A stretch of DNA of 64,000 bases from Vibrio neonatus (GCF_024346975.1 NZ_AP024885.1:1116001-1180000), one strand, 5' to 3'. Shown: positions 1-10,160, numbered from the stretch's first letter. Notes: a model not told the origin generated them from the sequence alone. Numbers and translations are program-made.

Positions 1-1
1 C

Positions 2-1066
2 TGTGAAGTAGAAGGTCTTGGGGGTAAATTTAATGCCCCTGAAGCTCTGGAACTGTTTTTAGGTAATGCAGGTACGGCAATGCGTCCCTTAGCAGCGGCG
101 CTTTGTGCAAGCCAAGGTGACTTTATCTTGACAGGCGAACCTCGCATGAAAGAACGTCCTATTGGACACTTAGTGACCGCTTTGCGCGAATCGGGTGCTG
201 ATGTTACCTACCTTGAAAACGAAGGCTTTCCACCGCTTAAAATTCAAGGCACTGGACTTAAATCAGGTGAAGTGTCTATTGATGGTTCAATTTCAAGCCA
301 ATTCTTGACCGCATTTCTAATGAGTGCTCCGCTAGCCGATGGTGATATTACAATCAACATCGAAGGCGACCTAGTTTCTAAACCGTACATAGATATCACT
401 TTGCACATCATGCAGCAGTTTGGTGTGAACGTAGAAAACTACGATTACCAAAAGTTCATTGTACGCACTGGACAAAGCTATGTTGCGCCGGGTGATTTTC
501 TTGTGGAAGGCGATGCCTCTTCGGCTTCTTATTTCCTAGCGGCTGCGGCAATTGGCGGTGGCTCTATTAAGGTAACGGGTATCGGCAAAGACAGTATCCA
601 AGGTGACATTCAATTTGCTGACGCGCTACAAGCTATGGGCGCAGGTATTGAGTGGGGCAGTGACTACATCATCGCGCGCAAAGGCGATCTTAAAGCGGTA
701 GATTTAGACTTTAACCACATCCCTGACGCGGCGATGACGATTGCGGTTGCCGCTTTGTTTGCCGAAGGTACTACGGCGATTCGCAACGTCTACAACTGGC
801 GCGTAAAAGAGACCGACCGTTTAGCAGCAATGGCGACGGAACTGCGTAAAGTCGGTGGCATTGTGGAAGAGGGTGAAGATTACATTATCATCACGCCGCC
901 AGCGCAGCTTAATCATGCGGCAATCGATACTTACGATGATCACCGCATGGCAATGTGTTTCTCGCTCGTTGCCTTTGGTACATCAGTTACGATTAATGAC
1001 CCTAAATGTACATCGAAGACCTTCCCAGATTACTTTGATAAGCTACAAGGCTTGATTAGCGAGTAA
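2..1066 (+). CDS. aroA: 3-phosphoshikimate 1-carboxyvinyltransferase (EPSP synthase), 5' partial
   Basis: EPSP synthase of the shikimate pathway transfers the enolpyruvyl group of PEP to shikimate 3-phosphate in the cytoplasm. The reading frame is open from base 2, before the first internal ATG at base 80, and carries the family signature [11 protein letters not shown] near the visible start. Later come the DGSISSQF segment, the DAAMT segment, the NWRVKETDR segment and the DDHRMAM segment near the C-terminus, all typical of this family. About 354 residues are present against a usual length near 427, so the N-terminal ~70 residues lie outside the window. The gene ends normally and is followed by a hairpin terminator facing the convergent bax-like gene. 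The identification is firm and only the 5' end is missing. Confidence 0.97.
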   Translation, partial: CEVEGLGGKFNAPEALELFLGNAGTAMRPLAAALCASQGDFILTGEPRMKERPIGHLVTALRESGADVTYLENEGFPPLKIQGTGLKSGEVSIDGSISSQFLTAFLMSAPLADGDITINIEGDLVSKPYIDITLHIMQQFGVNVENYDYQKFIVRTGQSYVAPGDFLVEGDASSASYFLAAAAIGGGSIKVTGIGKDSIQGDIQFADALQAMGAGIEWGSDYIIARKGDLKAVDLDFNHIPDAAMTIAVAALFAEGTTAIRNVYNWRVKETDRLAAMATELRKVGGIVEEGEDYIIITPPAQLNHAAIDTYDDHRMAMCFSLVAFGTSVTINDPKCTSKTFPDYFDKLQGLISE

Positions 1067-1100
1067 TCTTTGTTAGTTTGCTAGCCAAACCAGAAATTAA

Positions 1101-1129
1101 AACGGGTTCCTAAATAGGAACCCGTTTTT
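1101..1129. terminator. Bidirectional Rho-independent terminator between aroA and bax
   Basis: A perfect 10-bp stem AACGGGTTCC / GGAACCCGTT with loop TAAATA is followed by T5 on the plus strand and flanked by A-rich sequence on the other side. It can therefore serve both convergent genes. Confidence 0.9.
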
Positions 1130-1150
1130 GTATGTGCGGTTAACAGAGAA

Positions 1151-1948
1151 TTACTTCTGCAGATCTTCTTCTAAGATAGATTTATTATGGCGAAGCATAG
1201 TTAAAATATCTTTAATGTAGTCATCTGAGCGCTCTGAGTAGCTGCCTAGACCGTAAATAAGTTGTTCGGCGGTTGGCGTTTTATGCTGAGCTCGAATGTT
1301 GGCTCTTAGCTCACGGAAGCTGCGGTAAGCTTGGTTAGTGTTTAGATTATCAACGTAGGCGGCAACTGAGTCACCGACAGAGTCAAAGGTTGCCACTTCG
1401 TGAGTCATGCCTTTTTTACGTTGGCTAGGAACGACGCCACAGCCTTTCGTGAAACACCATTGACCGAAGAAGTTATTGGCTTCTTTAGCGAAGCGAGAAG
1501 TACCCCAACCACTTTCATTGGCCGCTTGAATAAGCACTAATTGTTCTGGCACTTCATCAACGTGAACCAGTAAGGTATCAATCTCATTTAGAGTGAAGTC
1601 TTTGACTTCTACACGGTATTGTTTTGCCAATTGAGTCACAGTATCGCGCTCAGAAGAGGATAATTCCTGTTGCTTAGCTAATTTATTTTGTAACGAAATA
1701 AGTATTTCACGTTGATGTTTAACGAAGGCATTTTTCTGTTGAACATAAGGTTTTATGAATTTAAAAAATTCACTTTTCTTCTGATGAACATCAGTAATGG
1801 CAGCAAAATCAGGTAAAGGAACGGCTTTAAAATGGGGCTTAGAGTTGTCATACATTCCAAAGTGGTAGTATATAGAAGCGGCTAAAATAATGCCGACAGT
1901 ACTAATAATGATTGCGCCATTGGTGGGTATAAATCTTTTTAAACTCAC
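1151..1948 (-). CDS. bax: Bax-type membrane-anchored glucosaminidase
   Basis: Predicted peptidoglycan N-acetylglucosaminidase of the Bax/FlgJ-like family (265 aa). Residues about 11-29 form one N-terminal transmembrane anchor, which would place the rest in the periplasm. A basic, probably helical linker (about 55-110) precedes the glucosaminidase domain. The motif AANESGWGTSRFA contains the expected catalytic glutamate at about residue 145, and FGQWC and AAYVDNLNTNQAY follow as in other Bax proteins. The gene converges on aroA and shares its terminator. The substrate is inferred from the family, since the sequence itself gives only the fold and the glutamate. Confidence 0.85.
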   Translation of the reverse strand: MSLKRFIPTNGAIIISTVGIILAASIYYHFGMYDNSKPHFKAVPLPDFAAITDVHQKKSEFFKFIKPYVQQKNAFVKHQREILISLQNKLAKQQELSSSERDTVTQLAKQYRVEVKDFTLNEIDTLLVHVDEVPEQLVLIQAANESGWGTSRFAKEANNFFGQWCFTKGCGVVPSQRKKGMTHEVATFDSVGDSVAAYVDNLNTNQAYRSFRELRANIRAQHKTPTAEQLIYGLGSYSERSDDYIKDILTMLRHNKSILEEDLQK

Positions 1949-2086
1949 AGTATTACCTTGTTTGTAGATGCTAAAAACGTGAAGTGGATCATTATAGGCA
2001 ATACTAACCTTGTTAGATATCCATGTAACCTTATGTTCCGTGCTTTATATTGTTGCAGACAAGGTGGAAATTGAAAGGGAGTATTG

Positions 2087-2110
2087 AAAAGAGCCCCGTG
2101 TGGAGCTCTT
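2087..2110 (-). terminator. Rho-independent terminator after yciN
   Basis: On the minus strand a stem GAGCTCC / GGGGCTC (one wobble pair) with a 4-nt loop is followed by TTTT, directly after the yciN stop codon. Confidence 0.65.
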
Positions 2111-2117
2111 GAAGGCA

Positions 2118-2363
2118 TTATTTTACAGTGAATTCTTTTGATAAATGATGAGCTAAGTATTTGAACATATTGAAAACGGCTGTAGTATTCTGCGTCGGCA
2201 AACCTTTGTCATCTAAAAAGTAGTCGCCCTTAAAGATAAGTACGTCGTCTTTTTCAACTACCGAAGTGGCGCGCATTCCTTCTATATAGTCGTCGTGTTC
2301 TTGGATAAGATTGTTTGCAATCAGTAATAGTTCAAACTCTGAAATAGGTTTTTTATCACTCAT
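2118..2363 (-). CDS. yciN: YciN family protein (DUF2498)
   Basis: Small cytoplasmic protein of the YciN family, whose molecular function is not known. The body matches the family pattern: an N-terminal helix with LLIANNLIQEHDDY, then a strand pair and the conserved FKGDYFLDDKGLPT and TTAVFNMFKYLAH motifs. I place the start at MSDKKP (81 residues) because AGG precedes that ATG by about 7 nt. An in-frame ATG eight codons upstream (base 2387) lacks a good ribosome site. It is divergent from topA, as in many gamma-proteobacteria, so the two probably share the 245-bp promoter region between them. Confidence 0.85.
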   Translation of the reverse strand: MSDKKPISEFELLLIANNLIQEHDDYIEGMRATSVVEKDDVLIFKGDYFLDDKGLPTQNTTAVFNMFKYLAHHLSKEFTVK

Positions 2364-2608
2364 TTTGGTACCTGTTGTTCTAATCAATATTCGCGCTCAG
2401 TGTACCCCGATAATTAAGCAAAACAAAAGCACATTTATCTAAAACAGTCTATGGTTTACCTTCGTGATATTGCCTAATTTGCACACAATTAGCCGTAAAA
2501 GAGAAAAAATGGGTTGATTTTGAAAAATTATCGCTCAATAGTAAAAAAAGAATCAAAATTCGAATTCGCACTTTTTGCGAACCAAAATATAGGACAAAAC
2601 GTTCAGTT

Positions 2609-5245
2609 ATGGGTAAGTCTCTCGTTATAGTGGAGTCACCTGCTAAGGCAAAAACAATCAATAAATACCTTGGTAAAGACTTCATTGTTAAATCTAGTGT
2701 TGGTCACGTACGTGATCTACCTACCGCTGGTCAGTCGAGCGGTAAAAAGGCTACGCCTATCTCCACCAAAGGGTTAAGTGCGGAAGAAAAAGAACGCATT
2801 AAAAAAGAAAAAGCCAAAAAATCACTGATTAAAAAGATGGGTATTGACCCATACCACGGTTGGGAAGCCAATTACCAAATCCTACCGGGCAAAGAGAAAG
2901 TCGTTGCCGAATTACAAAAACTGGCTAAAGACGCTGACTACGTTTATCTCGCAACCGATTTGGACCGCGAAGGAGAAGCTATCGCATGGCACCTTCGTGA
3001 GATCATCGGCGGCGATGAACAGCGATACAAGCGAGTGGTATTTAACGAAATTACCAAAAACGCCATTCAACAAGCATTTGAAGCACCAGGGGAACTGAAT
3101 ATAGACGGCGTAAACGCTCAACAAGCGCGTCGTTTTATGGATCGCGTGGTAGGCTTTATGGTCTCTCCACTACTGTGGAAAAAAGTGGCTCGTGGTCTTT
3201 CAGCAGGTCGCGTACAGTCGGTTGCCACTAAGCTGGTGGTTGAGCGTGAACGTGAGATCAAAGCGTTTGTACCGGAAGAGTTTTGGGACGTACACGCCAA
3301 TACGCTAACGGATAAAGCAGACGATTTTCGTCTAATCGTTGCACAGCGTAACGGTGAGGCCTTTAAACCGACGAATGAAACAGACACGACCTCTGCCCTG
3401 AATTTGTTGGAAAAAGCCGAGTACGAGGTGTGTAAGCGCGAGGATCGCCCTACACGCAGCAAACCTTCAGCCCCTTACATCACTTCTACCTTACAACAGG
3501 CAGCAAGTACGCGTTTAGGCTACGGCGTTAAGAAAACCATGATGCTAGCGCAACGCTTGTATGAAGGTGGTTACATCACTTACATGCGTACTGACTCAAC
3601 GAACTTGAGCAGTGAAGCGGTAGAGAACCTACGTAGCTTCATCGGTAGCGAGTACGGTGATAAGTATTTACCTGAAAAACCATTGGTTTACGGTAGTAAA
3701 GAGGGCGCGCAAGAGGCGCACGAAGCGATTCGTCCTTCAAGCGTTGATGTGAAGTCAGAAGATTTAGTTGGCGTTGATAATGACGCACACAAACTGTATG
3801 CCTTAATTTGGAATCAGTTCGTTGCATGTCAAATGACCCCTGCGCAATATGATTCAACCACTATCAGTGTTAAAGCCGCGGAATTTACCCTTAAAGCGAA
3901 AGGTCGTATTCTGAAATTTGACGGTTGGACTCGTGTACAGCGTCCAATGGGTAAAAATGAAGATCAGATCCTTCCAGAAGTGAAATTGGGCGATAAACTG
4001 TCTCTTAAAGAGCTAGAGCCAAAACAACACTTCACTAAACCAACGGCTCGCTTCACAGAAGCGGCTTTGGTTAAAGAGTTAGAAAAACGTGGTATCGGCC
4101 GTCCATCAACGTATGCGTCTATCATTTCGACTATCCAAGACCGTGGGTATGTGAAAGTAGAACAGCGTCGTTTTTACGCTGAGAAAATGGGTGAAATCGT
4201 ATCGGATCGCCTAGATAAAAGTTTTGTCGATCTGATGAACTACGACTTTACTGCGCGTATGGAACAAAAACTTGACCAAATCGCAGAAGGTGAAGCGACT
4301 TGGACACAAGTGCTCGATCGCTTCTTTAAAGATTTCTCCTCTGAACTTGAAAAAGCGGAGTTGGATTCTGACCAAGGCGGTATGGAGCAAAACCACATCG
4401 TTGAAACAGACATTGAGTGTCCAACGTGTTCAAGACCTATGGGTATTAGAACGGCATCAACAGGGGTATTCCTAGGCTGTTCTGGTTACGCATTGCCACC
4501 AAAAGAACGTTGTAAAACAACCATTAACCTTGGTGACGAAGACGGTATTATTAACGTCTTAGAAGACGATCCTGAAACAGCCGCACTGCGTGCTAAACGT
4601 CGTTGTCCAATTTGTGAAACGGCAATGGACGCGTACTTAATTGACGATAAGCGCAAGCTACACGTGTGTGGTAATAACCCTAACTGTGAAGGCTATACCG
4701 TAGAGTATGGTGAATTCAAAGTGAAAGGGTACGACGGTCCTGTTGTTGAGTGTGACAAGTGTGGCGCTGACATGGTGTTGAAAAACGGCCGTTTCGGTAA
4801 ATACATGGATTGCACCAGCGAAACGTGTAAGAACACGCGTAAGATTTTGCGTAACGGCGAAGTTGCGCCACCAAAAGAAGATCCAGTGCATTTGCCTGAG
4901 CTACCTTGTACACAGTCTGATGCGTACTTTGTATTGCGTGACGGTGCTTCTGGTCTATTTATGGCAGCCAGTAACTTCCCTAAATCTCGTGAAACACGAG
5001 CGCCATTAGTTGAAGAGCTAGCGCGTTTTAAAGAGCGCCTGTCTCCTAAGTTCCAATACTTAGCGGATGCACCAACAGAAGATCCTGATGGTCGCCCAAC
5101 GGTAGTTCGCTTTAGTCGTAAGAGTAAAGAAAACTATATCCGTTCTGAAATCGATGGTAAGCCTTCTGGTTGGACAGGTTTATTTATTGACGGTAAGTGG
5201 GAAATCACTGACAAACGTAAAAAGCCGAAAGCAAAAAGCGAATAG
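2609..5245 (+). CDS. topA: DNA topoisomerase I (type IA)
   Basis: Relaxes negative supercoils through a transient 5'-phosphotyrosine link (878 aa, the usual length). The N-terminal TOPRIM domain begins with [15 protein letters not shown] and contains the acidic metal site ATDLDREGE. The active-site tyrosine is in [12 protein letters not shown] at about residue 325. The C-terminal third carries three four-cysteine zinc ribbons (from [16 protein letters not shown] and CDKCGADM), then cysteine-free ribbon-like repeats and a lysine-rich tail. It is transcribed alone, with its own terminator. Together with H-NS at 7 kb it makes this a region of chromosome-topology genes, though no operon links them. 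Confidence 0.97.
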   Translation: MGKSLVIVESPAKAKTINKYLGKDFIVKSSVGHVRDLPTAGQSSGKKATPISTKGLSAEEKERIKKEKAKKSLIKKMGIDPYHGWEANYQILPGKEKVVAELQKLAKDADYVYLATDLDREGEAIAWHLREIIGGDEQRYKRVVFNEITKNAIQQAFEAPGELNIDGVNAQQARRFMDRVVGFMVSPLLWKKVARGLSAGRVQSVATKLVVEREREIKAFVPEEFWDVHANTLTDKADDFRLIVAQRNGEAFKPTNETDTTSALNLLEKAEYEVCKREDRPTRSKPSAPYITSTLQQAASTRLGYGVKKTMMLAQRLYEGGYITYMRTDSTNLSSEAVENLRSFIGSEYGDKYLPEKPLVYGSKEGAQEAHEAIRPSSVDVKSEDLVGVDNDAHKLYALIWNQFVACQMTPAQYDSTTISVKAAEFTLKAKGRILKFDGWTRVQRPMGKNEDQILPEVKLGDKLSLKELEPKQHFTKPTARFTEAALVKELEKRGIGRPSTYASIISTIQDRGYVKVEQRRFYAEKMGEIVSDRLDKSFVDLMNYDFTARMEQKLDQIAEGEATWTQVLDRFFKDFSSELEKAELDSDQGGMEQNHIVETDIECPTCSRPMGIRTASTGVFLGCSGYALPPKERCKTTINLGDEDGIINVLEDDPETAALRAKRRCPICETAMDAYLIDDKRKLHVCGNNPNCEGYTVEYGEFKVKGYDGPVVECDKCGADMVLKNGRFGKYMDCTSETCKNTRKILRNGEVAPPKEDPVHLPELPCTQSDAYFVLRDGASGLFMAASNFPKSRETRAPLVEELARFKERLSPKFQYLADAPTEDPDGRPTVVRFSRKSKENYIRSEIDGKPSGWTGLFIDGKWEITDKRKKPKAKSE

Positions 5246-5267
5246 CGTTTTCAATTAGATAGATGCA

Positions 5268-5305
5268 GAACCAAGGTGTTGAAAGATACCTTGGTTCTTT
5301 TTTTT
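5268..5305 (+). terminator. Rho-independent terminator after topA
   Basis: Perfect 10-bp stem GAACCAAGGT / ACCTTGGTTC with a 10-nt loop followed by T8. Confidence 0.92.
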
Positions 5306-5428
5306 GCGCAAAATTTGCACAGTCAGTGCATTTAAAATTGAGCTAAACGTTTGCGTTGTTTTACTGTGTTGAAGGTCACATTTCTAGGGTCTACAATTTA
5401 AAAATCTACTTTCTAATACAGAATTTAA

Positions 5429-6733
5429 ATGAAATTTCCCGGCCAACGTAAGTCTAAACACTATTTTCCTGTCAACACGCTTGATCCTTTAGTCCCGAAA
5501 ACCCACGCCAAAAGCAGTGTTAATTGCACTCATGTGGTGGGGATTGATCAAACTCTAGTGGACATCGAAGCTAAAATTTCTGATGACTTCATTGAAAAGT
5601 TTAATTTAAGTAAAGGTCATTCATTAGTTGTCAGCGATGAGGTGGCGGAAGCCCTGTATTCTGAATTGAAACAGCAACAGTTGATCACCAACGAATACGC
5701 AGGTGGCACCATAGGTAATACGCTACACAACTATTCGGTATTAGCGGATGATAAATCGATTTTATTGGGCGTGATGAGCTCTGACATTAAAATTGGTAGC
5801 TACGGATTCCGTTATCTTTGTGATACATCGTGCCGAATGGATCTTAACCATTTACAAGGGGTGGAAGGCGCGATTGGACGTTGCTTTACCCTGATCTCTG
5901 AAAACGGCGAGCGTACTTTTGCCATCAGTGAAGGGCAGATGAACCAGCTGCAGGCTAAAAGTATCCCAGAAGAGGTCTTTTCCGACGCGGCTGCATTAGT
6001 GTTAACCTCTTACCTTGTACGTTGTAAAGAGGGCGACCCTATGCCTGAGGCAACGATGAAGGCGGTAGAGTATGCCAAGAAGCACAAGGTGCCGGTAGTG
6101 CTGACCTTAGGCACTAAGTTTGTTATTCAAGATGATCCACAGTTTTGGGTGGATTTTATTGCAGAGCACGTTTCTGTAGTGGCAATGAATGAAGAAGAAG
6201 CTGAAGCGTTAACTGGGCTTAGCGATCCATTACTGGCGGCAGATAAAGTCTTAGATTGGGCGGATTTGGTGCTGTGCACAGCAGGCCCTATTGGGCTGTT
6301 TATGGCCGGTTATACCGAAGAGTCGGCTAAGCGTGAAACGTCTTTACCTTTGCTTCCGGGTACGATTGCTGAGTTTAATCGTTATGAGTTTAGCCGTCCG
6401 GCATTAAAGTCGGAATGCGCCGAACCTTTTAAAGTTTATTCGCATATCTCACCGTATATGGGCGGTCCGGAGAAGATCAAAAATACCAATGGGGCAGGGG
6501 ATGCGGCTTTATCGGCACTGCTACATGATTTATCAGCCAACCGATTCCATAAGTCGAATATTCCTAATTCTAGTAAACACGTAAATGAATATTTAACTTA
6601 CTCTTCCTTCTCACAAGTGTGTAAATATGCAAATAGAGTGAGTTATGAAGTATTAACTCAACACTCTCCACGCTTATCTAGAGGCTTGCCAGAAAGAGAA
6701 GATAGCCTAGAAGAAGTATATTGGGAAAGATAG
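5429..6733 (+). CDS. gsk: Inosine-guanosine kinase
   Basis: Purine salvage kinase of the PfkB/ribokinase family that phosphorylates inosine and guanosine to IMP and GMP with ATP (434 aa, the Gsk length). The N-terminal part shows the substrate-side pattern YAGGTIGNTLHNYSVLADD. The C-terminal NTNGAGDAALSALLHD has the PfkB anion hole and the catalytic aspartate at about residue 358. The long C-terminal extension after the GAGD motif is characteristic of Gsk as opposed to ribokinase. It is monocistronic, and a bidirectional terminator separates it from the convergent hns. Confidence 0.93.
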   Translation: MKFPGQRKSKHYFPVNTLDPLVPKTHAKSSVNCTHVVGIDQTLVDIEAKISDDFIEKFNLSKGHSLVVSDEVAEALYSELKQQQLITNEYAGGTIGNTLHNYSVLADDKSILLGVMSSDIKIGSYGFRYLCDTSCRMDLNHLQGVEGAIGRCFTLISENGERTFAISEGQMNQLQAKSIPEEVFSDAAALVLTSYLVRCKEGDPMPEATMKAVEYAKKHKVPVVLTLGTKFVIQDDPQFWVDFIAEHVSVVAMNEEEAEALTGLSDPLLAADKVLDWADLVLCTAGPIGLFMAGYTEESAKRETSLPLLPGTIAEFNRYEFSRPALKSECAEPFKVYSHISPYMGGPEKIKNTNGAGDAALSALLHDLSANRFHKSNIPNSSKHVNEYLTYSSFSQVCKYANRVSYEVLTQHSPRLSRGLPEREDSLEEVYWER

Positions 6734-6890
6734 ATGTAATGACCTTTTATTTATTATGGTTATTGCGATAACAGTAGCGTTATTTAAGTAACACAATAAA
6801 TGTTATAACATAACTTTTGTTGTGTGCTAGATAAAAGTATATCTAGATTTAGCGTACGCTGTCATTATTCTGTAATAAATCGTAGGCAAT

Positions 6891-6919
6891 AAAAAAGCTC
6901 CTTAATAAGGAGCTTTTTT
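6891..6919. terminator. Bidirectional terminator between gsk and hns
   Basis: Stem AAAAAAGCTCCTTA / TAAGGAGCTTTTTT is self-complementary over almost its whole length, with A and T runs outside on both strands, so it fits both converging genes. Confidence 0.9.
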
Positions 6920-6952
6920 GCATCGAACGATAAATCTTATCAGCAATAATTA

Positions 6953-7375
6953 TTATGCTTTGATTAAGAACTCGTCTAGAGATTTACCGTTATCAAGTTC
7001 AGTTTGAATCGCAGATGGAGTACGGCCTTGGCCTGTCCATGTTTTTTGCTCGCCAGCTTCGTTGATGTATTCGTATTTAGCTGGGCGCGGTGCACGCTTC
7101 GCTTTAGCTTTATTTGATTTAGATGAGTTATCACCTGCAACTACTGCTACTAGGTCTTCGATATCGATACCTTCGCTAATTAGTTGCTGTGCGTATTCAG
7201 CCAGTTTTCTTTCTTTTTCTTCACGTGCTGCGCGTTCTTCAGCTTCATTATCACGACGTTCTTCAACAACCGTGGTTAATTTATCAAGAGCTTCTTCTAG
7301 TTGCTCTAGTGTTAGCTCACGAGAGAAAGCGCGAAGGCTACGGATATTAAGGAGTGTTTTTGTAATTTCAGACAT
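6953..7375 (-). CDS. hns: H-NS family nucleoid protein
   Basis: Global DNA-binding silencer of AT-rich DNA (140 aa). Residues about 1-65 form the N-terminal coiled-coil oligomerisation region, rich in E, R and K (LEEALDKLTTVVEERRDN and following). A basic linker near residues 85-100 leads to the C-terminal DNA-binding domain, with the hook motif TWTGQGRTPSAI at about 112-123. In Vibrio this gene is known as vicH. The long AT-rich upstream region (over 700 bp) is shared with the divergent transporter gene and could hold autoregulatory sites, but I see no specific one. Confidence 0.95.
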   Translation of the reverse strand: MSEITKTLLNIRSLRAFSRELTLEQLEEALDKLTTVVEERRDNEAEERAAREEKERKLAEYAQQLISEGIDIEDLVAVVAGDNSSKSNKAKAKRAPRPAKYEYINEAGEQKTWTGQGRTPSAIQTELDNGKSLDEFLIKA

Positions 7376-7615
7376 ATTTGGGTCCCATCAGATTAATATC
7401 ATCAACTAAAGTTGACATAGTAACGTGCACCGGTGTGCTACACAATAATTCGATTATATAAGAGCTTTGCTCAGAGTTAAATATAAAATAAATAAATTTT
7501 CACAATTAATAAAGTTAATTCGAAAATTATATTCACTATTTAAATGGAATTTATAAAGTATTACTTATATTAAATAATTCAAATTGTAACCATTTCTGCA
7601 TATAGAAAGGCAAAT

Positions 7616-7770
7616 ATCAGCATCAATAAGCCTAAGGTGAGTCCTTGTAACTATCTGATATTTAGATGTAAATGGAGTTTGTAGGTCGGTGCTGTCTAGA
7701 ATGATTCACCTTCATTATGGGTTAGGCTAACCGCCTATTAAGACAGAGGATTTGTCTTTCTATTGCTTTT
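7616..7770 (+). other. Possible structured RNA segment of unknown type
   Basis: Two nested complementary pairs are visible: AGCCTAA (7629-7635) with TTAGGCT (7722-7728), and inside it AGGTGA (7635-7640) with TCACCT (7706-7711). A 13-nt palindrome GGTTAGGCTAACC lies at 7720-7732, and a 6-bp hairpin AAGACA/TGTCTT at about 7740-7758 is followed by T-rich sequence. This could be an upstream RNA that terminates before the lysine riboswitch, or a chance fold in AT-rich DNA. No known class was recognised. Confidence 0.3.
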
Positions 7771-7840
7771 CTATTTTTTGTTAGTAAAATGCTCCGCTCT
7801 TAGGACACCTAGTGGCATATTGAATTGTTGCAAAGTGTTT

Positions 7841-8043
7841 TCTAGGATTGAGGCGCAGTTATTATCAGTAGATAACAATAGGGTGATTCCGTTGTAATTG
7901 TTAACGAAAGGACTAACTGCCGAAATGAATGATTTAATCAGGATCATTTGTTGGGGTTATTTTCGAAAGAAGTAACACTGCCATAGTCTATTGTGTTGTT
8001 AAACTATGGAGCGCTATTGTGGGAATCTACCCTTGAGTAGATT
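7841..8043 (+). promoter_or_regulatory. Lysine riboswitch (L box) with downstream expression-platform hairpin
   Basis: The aptamer core shows, in the family's order, AGGCGC at 7851, AGTA at 7867, ACGAAAGG at 7904, GCCGAA at 7919, TTGGGG at 7951, CACTGCCA at 7976, and a P5-like hairpin CCATAGT / ACTATGG (7981-8009) followed by GAGCGCTA. These are the conserved blocks of the lysine aptamer. A separate hairpin AATCTAC-CCTTGA-GTAGATT (8024-8043) follows. Its left arm could also pair with TAGGATT at 7843, giving a possible switch. The P1 stem is weaker by eye than in textbook examples. Excess lysine should turn the transporter gene off, by family knowledge. Confidence 0.85.
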
Positions 8044-8113
8044 GCTTATTCAACATCAAGTCGAATACTTCGCTGCAGTAGATCTCTTACCAATTATATA
8101 AAATAAGAAGATC

Positions 8114-9703
8114 ATGAATTTATTGGATTTTGCATCATCTCCTATCTCTTTGGTGCCACCTTTATTGGCATTAGGGTTAGCTATTATTACCCGTCGTGTA
8201 CTCCTTTCTTTAGGCACGGGTATCGTTCTGGGCGGTTTCCTTTTAGCTGATTACTCTTTCACTGGAGCATCAACTTACATTTTTAATACCGTTTATAGCG
8301 TATTTATCGAAGACGGCAGTATTAACTCATGGAATATGAGTATTGTCGGATTCTTATTATTGCTGGGCATGATTACCGCCTTATTGACTCTTTCCGGTGG
8401 CACTAGAGCGTTTGCGCAGTGGGCACAAGTTAAAGTAAAAAGTAAGCGTGGCTCTAAATTATTAGCGGCTTTTCTTGGGGTATTTATCTTTATTGATGAC
8501 TACTTTAATAGTTTAGCAGTAGGGGCTGTGGCTCGTCCTGTGACTGACCGTTTTTATGTTTCCCGCGCTAAACTTGCCTATATTTTAGATTCTACCGCGG
8601 CACCTATGTGTGTGTTAATGCCTGCCTCTAGTTGGGGCGCATATATTATGACCATCATTGGCGGTATATTAGTGAGTCATAATATGACGGAATATTCGGC
8701 CTTTGGTGCTTACGTTCGTCTTATTCCAATGAACTTCTACGCGGTATTTGCCTTATTAATGGTATTTGCGGTGGCGTGGTTCAAAATTGATGTCGGCGCA
8801 ATGCGTCATCACGAAATAAAAGCCTCCCAAGGTCGTGGTTTTGATGTAGAGGATGATAATTCATCTGCTGCGGATGACGAATTGGATATTGAGCAAAGTT
8901 CGAAAGGCTCTGTGGCTGATCTTATTTTACCTATCGTCACTTTAACGGTCGCAACTATCGTTGCCATGATGTACACAGGTGGCGTTGCACTGTCTGATAG
9001 TGGGCAGTCATTTACCGTATTAGGTGCTTTCGAAAATACCGATGTAGGCAGTTCACTTATTTACGGCGGTATTGTTGGTTTTGTAGTGGCGTTAATTACC
9101 GTGTTAAGACAGCGTCTTCCTGCCGCCGACATTGGTCGCACATTATGGATTGGTATTAAATCCATGTTTGGCGCAATTTTGATTCTTATTTTCGCATGGT
9201 CGATTGGTAGTGTTATTGGAGACATGAAAACAGGCTCTTATTTATCTTCGCTCGCTCAACAAGCCAATATTAATGCAGCCTTCCTACCTGTAATCTTATT
9301 TTTACTGGCAGGCGTAATGGCATTTTCAACCGGCACCTCATGGGGCACTTTTGGTATTATGTTACCAATCGCCGGTGATATGGCAGGGGCGACAGATTTA
9401 GGGCTGATGCTACCTATGCTTGGCGCTGTATTAGCAGGCTCAGTATTTGGCGATCATTGTTCTCCTATTTCTGATACCACAATCTTGTCATCAACTGGCG
9501 CACGTTGTAATCATATTGACCATGTATCGACGCAGTTACCTTATGCTTTGTCGGTAGCTCTGATCTCTTGTATCGGCTTTATTACGCTAGGGATGACTGA
9601 GTCAATTATCATTTCGTTTGCTGTGGCAAGTGTTGCGTTTGTTACTGTATGTTTTGGGCTTTCAATCTTGTCACGCTCTAAACTCACTTTTGGTAAAGCG
9701 TAA
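8114..9703 (+). CDS. NhaC family transporter, probably a lysine permease (LysW type)
   Basis: Inner-membrane secondary transporter of the NhaC antiporter superfamily (529 aa) with about 11-12 hydrophobic segments. Family-like segments include FIDDYFNSLAVGAVARP in the first half and STGTSWGTFGIMLP plus FGDHCSPISDTTILSS in the second. A soluble acidic loop (about residues 230-280) separates the two halves. The general family annotation is Na+/H+ antiporter. The lysine riboswitch directly upstream argues instead for lysine uptake, because this NhaC branch is known as LysW where it sits under lysine riboswitches. The ATG is preceded by AAGAAG. The gene is monocistronic with its own terminator. 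Confidence 0.85.
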   Translation: MNLLDFASSPISLVPPLLALGLAIITRRVLLSLGTGIVLGGFLLADYSFTGASTYIFNTVYSVFIEDGSINSWNMSIVGFLLLLGMITALLTLSGGTRAFAQWAQVKVKSKRGSKLLAAFLGVFIFIDDYFNSLAVGAVARPVTDRFYVSRAKLAYILDSTAAPMCVLMPASSWGAYIMTIIGGILVSHNMTEYSAFGAYVRLIPMNFYAVFALLMVFAVAWFKIDVGAMRHHEIKASQGRGFDVEDDNSSAADDELDIEQSSKGSVADLILPIVTLTVATIVAMMYTGGVALSDSGQSFTVLGAFENTDVGSSLIYGGIVGFVVALITVLRQRLPAADIGRTLWIGIKSMFGAILILIFAWSIGSVIGDMKTGSYLSSLAQQANINAAFLPVILFLLAGVMAFSTGTSWGTFGIMLPIAGDMAGATDLGLMLPMLGAVLAGSVFGDHCSPISDTTILSSTGARCNHIDHVSTQLPYALSVALISCIGFITLGMTESIIISFAVASVAFVTVCFGLSILSRSKLTFGKA

Positions 9704-9731
9704 GCTCGTCGATTAAATGAGTGGATATTTT

Positions 9732-9755
9732 AAAGGGAGCCTGGCTCCCTTTTTT
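9732..9755 (+). terminator. Rho-independent terminator after the NhaC-type gene
   Basis: Stem AAAGGGAGC / GCTCCCTTT with loop CTG and a T run. Confidence 0.9.
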
Positions 9756-10043
9756 GCGTTTTAGAGTTGTGTATAAAGCTGAAATGGGGGATATATCCAC
9801 GCAAGGCACTTCGCCTTCACAGTTTCGGCTTTGTTTTAGTTGTGATTAAAATGCGGTTATTCATCGGCAATCAGGCAACAAAATGGTGATAACAACCCCT
9901 CTTTGTGCAATAACATTTACCCGCTTGCATTAGAGGACGAATAAATTTCCAAATAAAACAATTTTTTCATAATTTAACTGTTGCAAAGTTTATTCGGCTT
10001 GGTTAGTGTGTTTGTACACCAATTGAAAAGAAAGCCTTAAATT

Positions 10044-10091
10044 ATGCGCACATTAGATATGAACCATCATCATCACCATCACCTACCTTAA
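10044..10091 (+). CDS. hisL: his operon leader peptide
   Basis: Fifteen-codon reading frame MRTLDMNHHHHHHLP with six consecutive histidine codons (CAT/CAC). It is preceded by an AAAGCC purine stretch and followed by mutually exclusive hairpins and a terminator. Ribosome stalling at the His codons when charged His-tRNA is scarce is the established mechanism for this arrangement. It lies about 150 nt upstream of hisG. E. coli hisL has seven histidines, so this leader is slightly shorter. It is too short to be found by a usual ORF cut-off. Confidence 0.95.
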   Translation: MRTLDMNHHHHHHLP

Positions 10092-10160
10092 TCTTTCGGG
10101 TGAGTTGCGCGTACCCGGGAGATACAGCTCTCGGTGGTTAAATCAAGCATTATAGATTTA

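Noticed and set aside
2449..2685. 78-codon frame opposite the topA start
   Set aside because: It overlaps the topA ribosome site and first codons and has no family resemblance.
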